From Streptomyces sp. 2114.4 (GTDB lineage Bacteria > Actinomycetota > Actinomycetes > Streptomycetales > Streptomycetaceae): a DNA stretch of 64,000 nucleotides. The notes below the pieces were generated by a model that ran no database searches, was not told the DNA's origin, and saw nothing but the letters and a program-made list of their open reading frames with translations. Positions within the stretch are counted from its first letter, which is position 1. The number at the start of each line of letters is the position of its first letter. This document shows, piece by piece, positions 38,597 through 46,488 of the stretch. Where the stretch lies: the NCBI RefSeq assembly GCF_900187385.1, contig NZ_FYEY01000002.1:28067-92066 (forward strand), written 5' to 3'. The translations under genes and the position numbers were made by a program.

Positions 38597-39813
38597 GAGA
38601 TCTCCCTTGCCAGCGCCCGCATGTTGGCGGCCTGTTCACTGTTCGACGCGTACACCAGGAGGGGTTCCTTCATGCGGACGGCTTCGCGCTGCTCGCGGCG
38701 GTCGGGGATGACTGCGACGACGCGGGGATCCTTTATGGCCTTCCACTGCTCGAGGCTGCTGGTCGCGATGAAACCGCGGCGCCCGTCGTAGAGGTTGACG
38801 ATGAGGCCGAGGTAGTCGACTTCGACGCCCATGTCGGTGCGCAGGTCCTCGATCTGGGAGACGAGGAGGCTGTAGGCGTCGGCGCTGCTGTCTTCGGCTT
38901 GAACGACGATGCCGACGCCGGACTTGCCGGGCTTCTCTCCGTCGCGGCGCCGGCCGTAGTAGACGGCGGCGTCCATCGACATCCCGAGGCTGGGCGGGCA
39001 GTCGACGACGATGACGTCGTAGAGGTCTTCGATGGGGGCCAGGGCTCGTTCGAGGGCCGCTTCGCGGAACCGGACGCCGGACAGGCGCACGTCGAGGAGG
39101 AATGCGTCCTGGCAGGCGGGGAGAAGATCGATCCTGCCGCCGAACTGGTCGCCGGCGATGGGGACGATCAGGTCCCGCAGTTCGCCGCGGTCCTTGTCTG
39201 CTGACATGTGCTTGGCGAGGGTGTCGCCCTGCATGTCCAGGGGCTCGTGGCCGAGTTGCTTGGTGAGGTGACCCTGGGGGTCGAAGTCGACGAGGAGGAC
39301 GCGGAGGCCGAGTCCGGGCAGGTCGGCGGTTTCAGCCTCGAGGCCGTTGTCGGTCATCTGTTTGGAGACGCGGACGGGGTAGAGCTGGTCAGGGTTTTCG
39401 GCGTATGCCTGGCCGATGCCGGCGGTGACGGTGGTCTTGCCTACACCGCCTTTCTGGTTGCAGATGACCTTTCGGCGGGGGTGTTCTGGGCGTTCCTCGG
39501 TCGGGGCGGGGTTGGTGTCGAGCCAGAGTTGTACGGCCTGTGCGAGGCCTTGGATGAGGGAGACGCCGCGGGCTGAGGCGTCGGTGCGGAATTGGTCCCA
39601 CTGGCCTTCGGGGAGCCAGGTGGAGAACGACTCGGCGCCGGCGGTGTCGATGGCGGCGAGGTTGGATCCGAGGGCGCGCCAGGCGGTGATGCCTTCAGCG
39701 ACGGCGTCTTGGAGGGCGATGCCGAGCTGCGCGGTGCGGACCTTGAGGGGTTGCCGGAGCGCGGCGGGGAGCTTGGAGACGACCTTCTCACGGTCGCTTT
39801 GCGGACTCGTCAT
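38593..39813 (-). CDS. parA: ParA partition ATPase
   Basis: 406 aa. Deviant Walker A NQKGGVGKTTVT (about 119-130), switch LLVDFDPQGHLTKQLG (173-188), Walker B IVVDCPPSLG. N-terminal extension of ~115 residues that may bind its own promoter, as in plasmid-type ParA. With ParB and the three palindromes it forms a plasmid maintenance module. Confidence 0.9.
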   Translation of the reverse strand: MTSPQSDREKVVSKLPAALRQPLKVRTAQLGIALQDAVAEGITAWRALGSNLAAIDTAGAESFSTWLPEGQWDQFRTDASARGVSLIQGLAQAVQLWLDTNPAPTEERPEHPRRKVICNQKGGVGKTTVTAGIGQAYAENPDQLYPVRVSKQMTDNGLEAETADLPGLGLRVLLVDFDPQGHLTKQLGHEPLDMQGDTLAKHMSADKDRGELRDLIVPIAGDQFGGRIDLLPACQDAFLLDVRLSGVRFREAALERALAPIEDLYDVIVVDCPPSLGMSMDAAVYYGRRRDGEKPGKSGVGIVVQAEDSSADAYSLLVSQIEDLRTDMGVEVDYLGLIVNLYDGRRGFIATSSLEQWKAIKDPRVVAVIPDRREQREAVRMKEPLLVYASNSEQAANMRALAREIS

Positions 39814-39886
39814 GAGGGCACCTTACTAACGCGAGAGATCATTTCAAGCATCCGGGCGTTAGTGTCTACCTCCTGAGGGTCGGAAG

Positions 39887-39905
39887 GTGATAACGGCGTT
39901 ATCAC
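39887..39905. promoter_or_regulatory. parS: parS-like palindrome, copy 3 (upstream of parA)
   Basis: Same 19-base palindrome as those in parB, 74 bases upstream of the parA ATG. Nearby ACTAACGC ... GCGTTAGT (about 39833-39863) is a second inverted repeat in the parA promoter region. Confidence 0.75.
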
Positions 39906-39918
39906 CCAGCACTCTGGT

Positions 39919-40716
39919 TCAGGCGGTGCGTTGGAAGGCGGTTCGCACCTCAGGCGCGAGGCCGGCTCGCTCGCCGCGGGCGCGGCGGATGGCGGCCTGC
40001 CGGGTCTGCTCGCGTTCGGCAGCAGCCTTCTCCTCGAGGTCGTTGACGAACCACGCGGCGTCGCGGTGCCCTTCGGGGTCCTCGCGGTGGGCGCGCATGG
40101 CCGCGGTCTGGCGGTCGGCGGCGGCGCGGGCGCGCTGCTGGATGTCAGTCTCGGTGCGGTCGGCGGCGTGGGCCTGGTGCGCGGCGAGCGCGGCCCGGTA
40201 GCCGGGGGAAGCCTGCGCGCGGGTCTTCTCCGGAGCCGGTTCCGCTGGCCGCTCGGTACGGTCCTCGGCCGCGGGGTCGGACGGCGCGGCTATGTGGCCG
40301 GGGCGCAGCGGCCGGATGGAGCGTACGGGCACGCCCTTGGCTTGGAGACGGCCGACGAGCTGGGCGCCGAGGATGCGGAGGTGGGCGGCGTAGGCGGGGG
40401 AGGTGGGCTGGACGGTGAGGCAGCCGGTGGCGTCGAGGGAGACGGGCTGGACCTTGCCGACGAGCTCGGGGCACAGGGTGTGCCATTGGTCGACGATGTT
40501 GCCGCCGGCCATGCCGGTCTTCCAGTCCTGCTCGGCCTCGATGCGCTTGATGACGTTGCCGAGCCCGACGGGGTCGCGGCCGTCGCCTGGTCGCGCACGC
40601 ACGGTCTTGCTCTTGCGCTTGGTGGGGTCGTTGCCGGGGATGGCCCAGCTGCGGTTTTTGTAGGCGGCGAGGGCTTCGCGGCAGATGTCTTTGCCGGACG
40701 GCTGGGGCTCAGTCAT
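39919..40716 (-). CDS. DciA-like (DUF721) protein
   Basis: 265 aa. Residues ~60-140 (DWKTGMAGGNIVDQWHTLCP; ATGCLTVQPTSPAYAAHLRI; LVGRLQAKGVPVRSIRPLRP) follow the DciA/DUF721 pattern: Trp, then Val-x-Pro, a short beta strand, Leu/Ala-x-x-Leu. DciA loads the replicative DnaB helicase in bacteria lacking DnaC. Long Ala/Arg/Glu tail (about 145-265). It is adjacent to parAB and a second DciA-like gene. Confidence 0.7.
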   Translation of the reverse strand: MTEPQPSGKDICREALAAYKNRSWAIPGNDPTKRKSKTVRARPGDGRDPVGLGNVIKRIEAEQDWKTGMAGGNIVDQWHTLCPELVGKVQPVSLDATGCLTVQPTSPAYAAHLRILGAQLVGRLQAKGVPVRSIRPLRPGHIAAPSDPAAEDRTERPAEPAPEKTRAQASPGYRAALAAHQAHAADRTETDIQQRARAAADRQTAAMRAHREDPEGHRDAAWFVNDLEEKAAAEREQTRQAAIRRARGERAGLAPEVRTAFQRTA

Positions 40717-41414
40717 CGGGTCACCTCTCGGACGGGAATGCCGGCGGCGCGGGCGAGCTTCATGCAGTTGCGGGTGCCGTAGGACCGGCCGAGGGGAAAT
40801 CCGAGACAGAGGTACGCTCCGCGGCGCACGAGTTCGGCGTTCCGGCGGGGACCGGCCGAGGGGCAGAAGTCATCCAGTTTGCCGGGGTGAGCGGTGTCGC
40901 CAGGCTTCTTTCGGCGGCGGTGCCCAGGGCCGGGCGGACAGTTGGGAGCACAGTGATCCCAGTCGGCTTCCAGGCGCTCGGAGACGATGCCGTACGCCTC
41001 ATGGGTCCGTGCCCAGCGATGAACGATGGGATCAGCTCCGTCGGGGCAAGCCCCCTCCACGAAGGCGACGCGCACGCCGTGGCCATAGATCTGCACCGCG
41101 TCGTGCCAGGAGTCCAGGAGCGCGTCCTCGATGAGCTGGGTGTCCCGGTGTTCGCGGGAGCCAGTGGTCAGGATGCGCACGGTGCGGAGGGTGAGTGTCA
41201 CCGACCGGATGATCGGCGCTGGCAGCGTGGCGTTGAGTCGTTCGATCAGGTTGGGACCGGCCAGACGCAAGAGGCTGTGGGCCGCGGGGTTGTCGCAGCG
41301 CACGGTCAGCTTCTGCGTCTCTTCGTCGTAACCGACCGGTGCGATGTTGCTGGTCGTCACCACCTCTTTCCACGCCTCTCGCAATTCGGAGGCGAGGTTG
41401 ATCTCGCGGCTCAT
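40713..41414 (-). CDS. DciA-like domain fused to DUF2493-type domain
   Basis: 233 aa. N-terminal ~75 residues (ELREAWKEVVTTSNIAPVGY; KLTVRCDNPAAHSLLRLAGP) resemble the DciA core. C-terminal part starts VRILTTGSREHRDTQLIEDA, the Gly-Ser-Arg signature of DUF2493 (SLOG superfamily), followed by GADPIVHRWARTHEAYGIVS. SLOG domains bind nucleotides, so this could couple helicase loading to a nucleotide signal. Four-base overlaps both sides. Confidence 0.65.
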   Translation of the reverse strand: MSREINLASELREAWKEVVTTSNIAPVGYDEETQKLTVRCDNPAAHSLLRLAGPNLIERLNATLPAPIIRSVTLTLRTVRILTTGSREHRDTQLIEDALLDSWHDAVQIYGHGVRVAFVEGACPDGADPIVHRWARTHEAYGIVSERLEADWDHCAPNCPPGPGHRRRKKPGDTAHPGKLDDFCPSAGPRRNAELVRRGAYLCLGFPLGRSYGTRNCMKLARAAGIPVREVTR

Positions 41415-42892
41415 GCGTAGACCTCCTGGTCGGCGAGGTAGCGGTTGACGGCGGCGTTGGTGTAAACGCGGCGGGCGTCGGCCTCACCCATCCAAGAGAT
41501 GGCGATTCCGATGATGGCCGGGTCCTTGGCGGCCGCGGCGCGCTGATCGATGACCTCGGCGCGGGACAGGGATGCCGGGTCGAAGGTTGTGGTTGCGGCG
41601 GTGTACTCGGTGCAGCCCTCCTCCGCGACCGGGGCCTGCTGGACGCGGGTGAAGGCTTCGGCAACCAGGCGCTGGACGTGGGCGCTGGACGGGCCGGGTC
41701 CGAACGTCTCGTACTGCGTGCGGTCGTGCTCGCTTCGGGCGGCCTGCCGGGAGTCACGCCACGCCTGGACGCACTCCTGCCGGGCCTGGGGGGTGCGGAG
41801 GATCCGGGTGGCGCCCTTGAGGCGGCGGGCGAGGACTCCGGACGGGCGGCGGATGCCCTGGTCGTCACCGATGGCGAACTGGGACAGGTAAGCGGCCACC
41901 TCGGTGACGGACCAGCCGGCGTCCGCGACTTCGCGGGCTACCCAGGCGATACGGGCGGGGCTGGCGCCGCCGAGCCACGGGACCTGGGCGACGAGCTCAC
42001 GGCCGAGCTGATGGCGACGGCCGACGCGGTTGAGGGCGCGACGGGCCCGCTGCTTGGGAATCTTCGGGGTGGGGCAATCGCTGGTCCCGCTGGCGAGCTT
42101 GCTCTCAGGGGGATAGGTAGTAGTTCCCGCAGATGTCGTCGTAGAGGTACCACCCTGCATTGGGGTGCAACGGGCCCTGCGCTGAGACGGCTTCCGGGAG
42201 CGGGTGCGGTGGACCTTCCGGGCGGCCTTCTTCGCGAGCTTCCCGATGGTGCTGCGGGACTCCTCGGCGATGCCGACGGGACGCCGTTGCACCCCTTCGC
42301 CGATGATGCGGATGCCGAGGGCCTCGTCGAACGCGACCGGGATGACCCGCTCGTACACGGATGCCTGCGCACCGACGCCGGAGACGCGGGTGCCCTTGGA
42401 GCGGTAGGCGAGGAGTCCGGCTTCGCGGAGCATGTCGAAGTGGTACTGCACGGCTCGCTCGGACAGCCCCAGCTTGCGCGCGAGGTAGGCGATCCCGGGG
42501 CGGCACTCGGTGAGCGCGGCGATCTCCTGGCAGATGCGGATGGTGGTCTGGTTCATGCCGCGAGGGCCGTGGGTGCGGCTGGGCTTGTAGAGGCCGGAGC
42601 TGTGGACCCAGTGGACGGACTGCATCCAGGAGTGGCCGCAGGTGGCGACACGTCCGGTGGTGGTGCCGATCCATTGGCCGTTGGGGGCGACACGGAGTGC
42701 CGTCTGAGCGCTGTGGTTGCGCTGCCCGGGGAGGGAAATCCGGGACGAATCGCCCAAGTCGGGGGCGTGAAGCTGACAAGCGGTGTCGACGTCGTGCAAG
42801 ATAGGTCCCGTCGTCAGGCACGCCTGATGGCATGCGAAAGGCCTTCGGGTCGGTCGTTGCTTCTCGGCAGAAGCGGATTGCTCGGAGCGCAA
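41411..42892 (-). CDS. HTH protein, probable replication initiator
   Basis: 493 aa at the longest; the true start may be later, as the first ~60 residues are poor. LRVAPNGQWIGTTTGRVATC, GHSWMQSVHWVHSSGLYKPS then IAYLARKLGLSERAVQYHFD: winged-helix (about 135-185). Basic linker (about 225-290) and a helical C-terminal part (WVAREVADAGWSVTEVAAYL). Its place beside two DciA-like genes and parAB suggests a replication role; a transcriptional regulator is the alternative. Confidence 0.55.
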   Translation of the reverse strand: MRSEQSASAEKQRPTRRPFACHQACLTTGPILHDVDTACQLHAPDLGDSSRISLPGQRNHSAQTALRVAPNGQWIGTTTGRVATCGHSWMQSVHWVHSSGLYKPSRTHGPRGMNQTTIRICQEIAALTECRPGIAYLARKLGLSERAVQYHFDMLREAGLLAYRSKGTRVSGVGAQASVYERVIPVAFDEALGIRIIGEGVQRRPVGIAEESRSTIGKLAKKAARKVHRTRSRKPSQRRARCTPMQGGTSTTTSAGTTTYPPESKLASGTSDCPTPKIPKQRARRALNRVGRRHQLGRELVAQVPWLGGASPARIAWVAREVADAGWSVTEVAAYLSQFAIGDDQGIRRPSGVLARRLKGATRILRTPQARQECVQAWRDSRQAARSEHDRTQYETFGPGPSSAHVQRLVAEAFTRVQQAPVAEEGCTEYTAATTTFDPASLSRAEVIDQRAAAAKDPAIIGIAISWMGEADARRVYTNAAVNRYLADQEVYA

Positions 42893-43034
42893 CCGGGGTG
42901 GTACTCGGGGCGGTCCGAACGCTGGAGGGCTGGTAACCCGTCCAGCAGCAGAGGGGCCGTAGTCCGGCCGGTGCTGGTAACACCGGTTGGCGGAGGCGGC
43001 CCGGGGCGGTCGAGGAATCTCCCGCCGGATATGG

Positions 43035-43394
43035 CTACGTCATCTGATCCCCTTCAGTGGGTGGGGTCTGTGCCCGTTGCTCGACAATGTCGAAGCGAAC
43101 CGGGCTCGGCAGTTCGTGGGCTCCCGTCCGTCTCGTGTCGAAGTAGAGGCAGTCGAGCAGGACGGCCAGCCTCGCCTCCAGCTGGTCCGGTCGGTCGCCC
43201 AGCCGCGTGCCGGACACTTCCGTGCGGAGGCGAACCGTGCGCGAGGTCAGATCGAGTGAACTCCCGGGCGCGAAGAACGTATCGACGCTCCTCTGGATCC
43301 TCTCGGGAGTCAGGTGCCATTCCTGCTGCTGGACAGATACGCGCGGCTTCGGGCGTGGGCAGGAGACTGCGATGTTCCAGGTGCGGGCGCTCAT
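43035..43394 (-). CDS. Unknown 119-aa protein
   Basis: ATG 43394 overlaps the preceding stop (ATGA). QQEWHLTPERIQRSVDTFFA, LEARLAVLLDCLYFDTRRTG. No motif. Confidence 0.5.
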   Translation of the reverse strand: MSARTWNIAVSCPRPKPRVSVQQQEWHLTPERIQRSVDTFFAPGSSLDLTSRTVRLRTEVSGTRLGDRPDQLEARLAVLLDCLYFDTRRTGAHELPSPVRFDIVEQRAQTPPTEGDQMT

Positions 43395-43765
43395 CGCTCG
43401 CCCTCCACCCAGAACTTGCGGCACGCGGGGCGCTGGCATCGACCGGAGGCGTCAACCTTTGAGGCCGGGACCAGATCCGCCAGATCGCTTTCCTCGCCGA
43501 GTTCCACGCTTCCGTTGCATGCGGCTACGGAAGCCCCGTACACGTATCCGGATCCGGTGACGGCGATGTGCACGACGCCCCGGGAGTTCCAGTTGTTGCG
43601 GCCTTCGCCGTTGCGAGTGCCGGCGAGGACTGACCCGCGGTACGTCAGTACCCGGCGAGGCTCTTGGGCTTTCGCGGGGTGGTAGTCGTCGGGTCGGTTG
43701 GTCCGATGGTGCAGGACCTCGGCCTGGTAGTCGTGGACCTCAATGCGGCCCACCGCGGCGCTCAT
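43391..43765 (-). CDS. Unknown 124-aa protein
   Basis: Overlaps neighbours by four bases. Middle GVVHIAVTGSGYVYGASVAA looks like a beta domain; C-terminal CQRPACRKFWVEGER has a Cys-x4-Cys pair. Unrecognised. Confidence 0.5.
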   Translation of the reverse strand: MSAAVGRIEVHDYQAEVLHHRTNRPDDYHPAKAQEPRRVLTYRGSVLAGTRNGEGRNNWNSRGVVHIAVTGSGYVYGASVAACNGSVELGEESDLADLVPASKVDASGRCQRPACRKFWVEGER

Positions 43766-43881
43766 CGTGCGCTGTGGGTAGTGGTGACAGGGTCTCCGCT
43801 CTGCGTCGCCGGTGTGATCTTCACGGCGGTGGCTGGAGTCCCACTGTCTGATAGCCCGGGTGTCCGGGTACTCTGAGCCAT
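43762..43881 (-). CDS. 39-aa peptide
   Basis: ATG 43881 (MAQSTRTPGL), AAAGG before it, overlapping the next gene. Ser/Thr/Pro-rich; first gene of the leftward replication operon, perhaps a leader for translational coupling. Confidence 0.4.
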   Translation of the reverse strand: MAQSTRTPGLSDSGTPATAVKITPATQSGDPVTTTHSAR

Positions 43882-44208
43882 ATCGCTGGCCTTTCTACGT
43901 TGTGGCTGGCGGTGGCCGGGTTGACTGCCCGGCAACGGCCCCGCCACGATCCCGGTTACCAGCCGGGGGAGCGGGGCCGCTCCATTTGTAGTTTGAGTGG
44001 CCGTCAGAAGCTGAATGCTCGTCTGGCGCAGGCCCCAGCCTAGCGGTTTACCTCGCCACCCCTCTACCTCCCTTGCATACGTGTCGATAACTGTTGATTC
44101 ATCAATACGACCAGCTCATCGGGTCATCGGCGCCCTCCCGTCCGCGTCCTATAGTTTTGGGAAGTAAATAACGGGAGTCAGCACAGGTCAGGCGCCTGCG
44201 GCTTTGAA
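43882..44208. other. 327-base intergenic control region
   Basis: No gene. It contains a GC hairpin just left of 43990 (GGCCCCGC...GCGGGGCC, about 43937-43977), an AT-rich part with TTGAT-TC-ATCAA (44094-44105), and the 27-base element 44146-44172. It must hold the promoter of the leftward parAB/replication operon. Confidence 0.5.
44146..44172 (+). repeat. 27-base element, copy 1 (inverted partner at 58402)
   Basis: Starts GTCCTATAGTTTTGGG and ends GTAAATAAC. All 27 bases recur in reverse orientation at 58402-58428, and eight of the next 12 bases also agree. A/T-rich for this genome. Possible roles: recombination site for the integrase that lies between the copies, or a shared protein-binding site. 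Confidence 0.65.
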
Positions 44209-44619
44209 CTACCCGACATCGGCCAGCACGGCGAACTTGGTTGTTGCGGTGTGTGGTTGGGGGATCGGCAGCGGGTGGACTTGTGCGGTTCTGTCGGGGC
44301 CGTCGTGCTGGACGGTGGCCTGCCGGTGTCGGGTGCGGGCTGCTGTGGCGGCGGCGGTGCAGCGGGGGCCGCGGCAGCCGTGGTTGTTGTAGCCGCCCGC
44401 GGTGCCGTGCGGGATGCGGTTGTCGCGGCCTGCGGCTTTTGCCGCGGCCAGGCGTTGGGCGAAGCCGGGGTTGCGGGCTGCCAGTTGTGTGGGGGTCCTG
44501 CGGCTGATGCCGAGCTTGTCGGCGGCGTCGCCGATGCGGACGCCCGAGGCGACGAGGCGCAGGAACTCGACCTGGGCGGCCTGGTCGAAGGTGACGGGGC
44601 GGCCGCGGCCGGCGGTCAC
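44209..44619 (-). CDS. HTH protein with His-Gly-Thr/Cys module
   Basis: 136 aa. VEFLRLVASGVRIGDAADKL then GISRRTPTQLAARNPGFAQR is an HTH of the homeodomain-like type. IPHGTAGGYNNHGCRGPRCT then matches the small zinc-like module at the N-terminus of the 23010-24242 protein. Probable DNA-binding regulator. Confidence 0.6.
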   Translation of the reverse strand: MTAGRGRPVTFDQAAQVEFLRLVASGVRIGDAADKLGISRRTPTQLAARNPGFAQRLAAAKAAGRDNRIPHGTAGGYNNHGCRGPRCTAAATAARTRHRQATVQHDGPDRTAQVHPLPIPQPHTATTKFAVLADVG

Positions 44620-45014
44620 TCGTGGTCTCCGCGCGCGATGTCCTGCTCAGTGTTGGCGCGGTGCCGGCCGTGGGATGCGGTGACGGCGACCCGGCGGGCC
44701 ATGGCCTGGTATCCGGCGTCGACGAGGGCCGTGCGCAGCCGGTCCAGGGCCTGCGGCTCCCAGGTGGGTGCGGAGACGATGCGGCCGGCGCGGTAGCCGA
44801 CTCTCAGGCCGTGCTCGTATATCGCCGTCACCACCTCCTCCGGCACGTCCGGCCACAGCACGGTGGGGAGCTTCGTGGGCTGACCGAGGACGTCGAGGGT
44901 GGCGGCGGCGAGGACGCCGGTGAGCATGTCGGCGGAGGTGACGGCTCGCTGCTCGTGGGAGTGGTCGGCGGCTGCGACGTCCAGGGCGGCGGGGAGTTCG
45001 GGGGTGGTGGTCAT
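44616..45014 (-). CDS. Unknown 132-aa protein
   Basis: ATG 45014. Helical (EEVVTAIYEHGLRVGYRAGR; LDRLRTALVDAGYQAMARRV). Overlaps both neighbours. No family recognised. Confidence 0.5.
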   Translation of the reverse strand: MTTTPELPAALDVAAADHSHEQRAVTSADMLTGVLAAATLDVLGQPTKLPTVLWPDVPEEVVTAIYEHGLRVGYRAGRIVSAPTWEPQALDRLRTALVDAGYQAMARRVAVTASHGRHRANTEQDIARGDHE

Positions 45015-45865
45015 GCGGCGGGCTCCAGGACGGTGGTGATGGGGAGGGTGAGGGGCTGGACGGTGCGGACGATCCGCAGCCGCGGCCGGCGGGCGCCGCT
45101 GGTAGTGGGGGCGGCGGGTGTGCGGCGGCCGCGGGCGAGGTGCGGGAACCCGGGCAGGACCAGCTGCACGGGCCGGGCCGGCGCGATCCGCCGCTGCCGG
45201 GAGCCGTCCGTGTTCGGGGCCGCGGCTATGGGCCAGCGCCCGTCCGGGGCGATCCGAACTCCCGCGGGGAGGACGCCGAGTTCCCGGGCCCGCTCCAGGA
45301 GCTGCTGCCTGCTCGCGGTCTCCTTGTCCAGGCCGAGGAGGCCGCACAGGAGGCTGCGGTGCCAGTTGCTGGTGCGGACGTCCATGCCCGCCCGATACGC
45401 GACCAGTTCCTCGTCTGTCTCACGCGCCAACGACTTCAGGAGGGCCTGCTTCTGGGCGGTGCGTGCCTCGTCGAGCCGGGCGTCGTCCGCTGCAGGTGCC
45501 GCGGGTACGCCGGCCTCGCGGCGGCGGGCGATCAGCGCCTTGTGGCGGTCCAGGCTCCGCATCCCGCCGAGGACGCCCTCGGGTTCGGCGAGCTTGCCAT
45601 CGGAGGTCTCGGTGAGGCCGTAGGTGCGGCACACGGCCAGGACCGGGCAGGTGCCGCACACGGCCTCGGCCGCCTCCAGCCGCAGGTTGCGCACCGACGG
45701 GCCCTCGCCGCCCTCCTCCGTGTACGGCCCCCATGCGTCCAGGCTCAGGTCCGGGTTGCCCTGGGCGCGGCCGGGCTGGTCCGGGTCGGGCGCGCACCCG
45801 CGGTAGCGCCAGTGGCGGTGGTCTTCGAGCTGTTGGCGTGCCGTCTCCGGCGTGAGGGTGGTCAT
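45011..45865 (-). CDS. WhiB-like (Wbl) protein with long C-terminal extension
   Basis: 284 aa from ATG 45865. Wbl signature: Cys24 (YRGCAPD), then AVCGTCPVLAVC (Cys70-x-x-Cys73-x5-Cys79) and GVLGGM like the Gly-Val-Trp-Gly-Gly turn. It is followed by basic helices and HTH-like stretches (ALLKSLARETDEELVAYRAG). In the family the four Cys bind 4Fe-4S and the protein partners a sigma factor. Second Wbl of the window; it lacks the GGPI-type C-terminus. Confidence 0.75.
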   Translation of the reverse strand: MTTLTPETARQQLEDHRHWRYRGCAPDPDQPGRAQGNPDLSLDAWGPYTEEGGEGPSVRNLRLEAAEAVCGTCPVLAVCRTYGLTETSDGKLAEPEGVLGGMRSLDRHKALIARRREAGVPAAPAADDARLDEARTAQKQALLKSLARETDEELVAYRAGMDVRTSNWHRSLLCGLLGLDKETASRQQLLERARELGVLPAGVRIAPDGRWPIAAAPNTDGSRQRRIAPARPVQLVLPGFPHLARGRRTPAAPTTSGARRPRLRIVRTVQPLTLPITTVLEPAA

Positions 45866-46131
45866 GAGGGGTCCCCGCTTCCGTGCTGCGTGCTGTGCTG
45901 GGTGAGGGCGTGGGTGACGATGGCGGTCGCGGCCGCGAGGACGTCCTGCTCGACGCGGTATTGGCGGGCGCCGGCGACGAGCCGGGCGACGTTCGCGGAG
46001 TGGTCCCGGGCTACGGCGGCGTCGGTGATGCGGCGCTCCGCCTGGACGGCGGTCAGGGCGCGGCGCATCCGCCACCAGGCCACAGTGAGGCCGGCGGTGG
46101 AGAGGAGCGCCACGATCAACGCGGTGAGCAT
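45862..46131 (-). CDS. Small membrane protein with cytoplasmic helix
   Basis: 89 aa from ATG 46131 (AGGAGG at 8 bases). N-terminal membrane helix (LTALIVALLSTAGLTVAWW) and a long charged helix after it. Overlaps the Wbl gene. Confidence 0.5.
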   Translation of the reverse strand: MLTALIVALLSTAGLTVAWWRMRRALTAVQAERRITDAAVARDHSANVARLVAGARQYRVEQDVLAAATAIVTHALTQHSTQHGSGDPS

Positions 46132-46143
46132 GGCGCTCACCTC

Positions 46144-46386
46144 CTATTCGGTGGTGGGGTCAGTGCGGGCTGCGTAGTCGGCGACGATCTGCTCGGCCGC
46201 GCGGACGACGAGGAGCTCGGAGCGGACGCGTTCAAGCTCTTGCCGGACATACGAAGCGCGCTGGCCCCGGATGAGGCGCAGCGCGCGGTGGTAGATGAAG
46301 CGGGCCCCGGCCCAGACCGCCGCCGGTAGACCGGCGGCAGCCAGGCGCAGGGCCACGGCCTCAGAAGAGGGTGGCCGTTGGGTCAT
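46144..46386 (-). CDS. Small protein with central hydrophobic helix
   Basis: 80 aa, ALRLAAAGLPAAVWAGARFI then a charged amphipathic helix (YVRQELERVRSELLVVRAAE). Possibly membrane-associated. Unknown role. Confidence 0.5.
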   Translation of the reverse strand: MTQRPPSSEAVALRLAAAGLPAAVWAGARFIYHRALRLIRGQRASYVRQELERVRSELLVVRAAEQIVADYAARTDPTTE

Positions 46387-46426
46387 GACTAGACACCTCG
46401 GGAATGAGGGAGTGCTGTGGATGTGA

Positions 46427-46460
46427 AGCGGGGCCGCACCGGACTGCCGGTGCGGCCCCG
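46427..46460. terminator. Strong hairpin terminator
   Basis: Perfect 15-base stem GCGGGGCCGCACCGG with complement and an ACTG loop, ending the leftward methyltransferase/PAPS-reductase operon. Confidence 0.7.
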
Positions 46461-46488
46461 CGGGACGGTTGGGGTTAGGGGTGGCGGG

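Noticed and set aside
41678..43462. Long rightward open frame (594 codons)
   Set aside because: Complement of the leftward HTH gene; composition and codon use are those of an antisense shadow.
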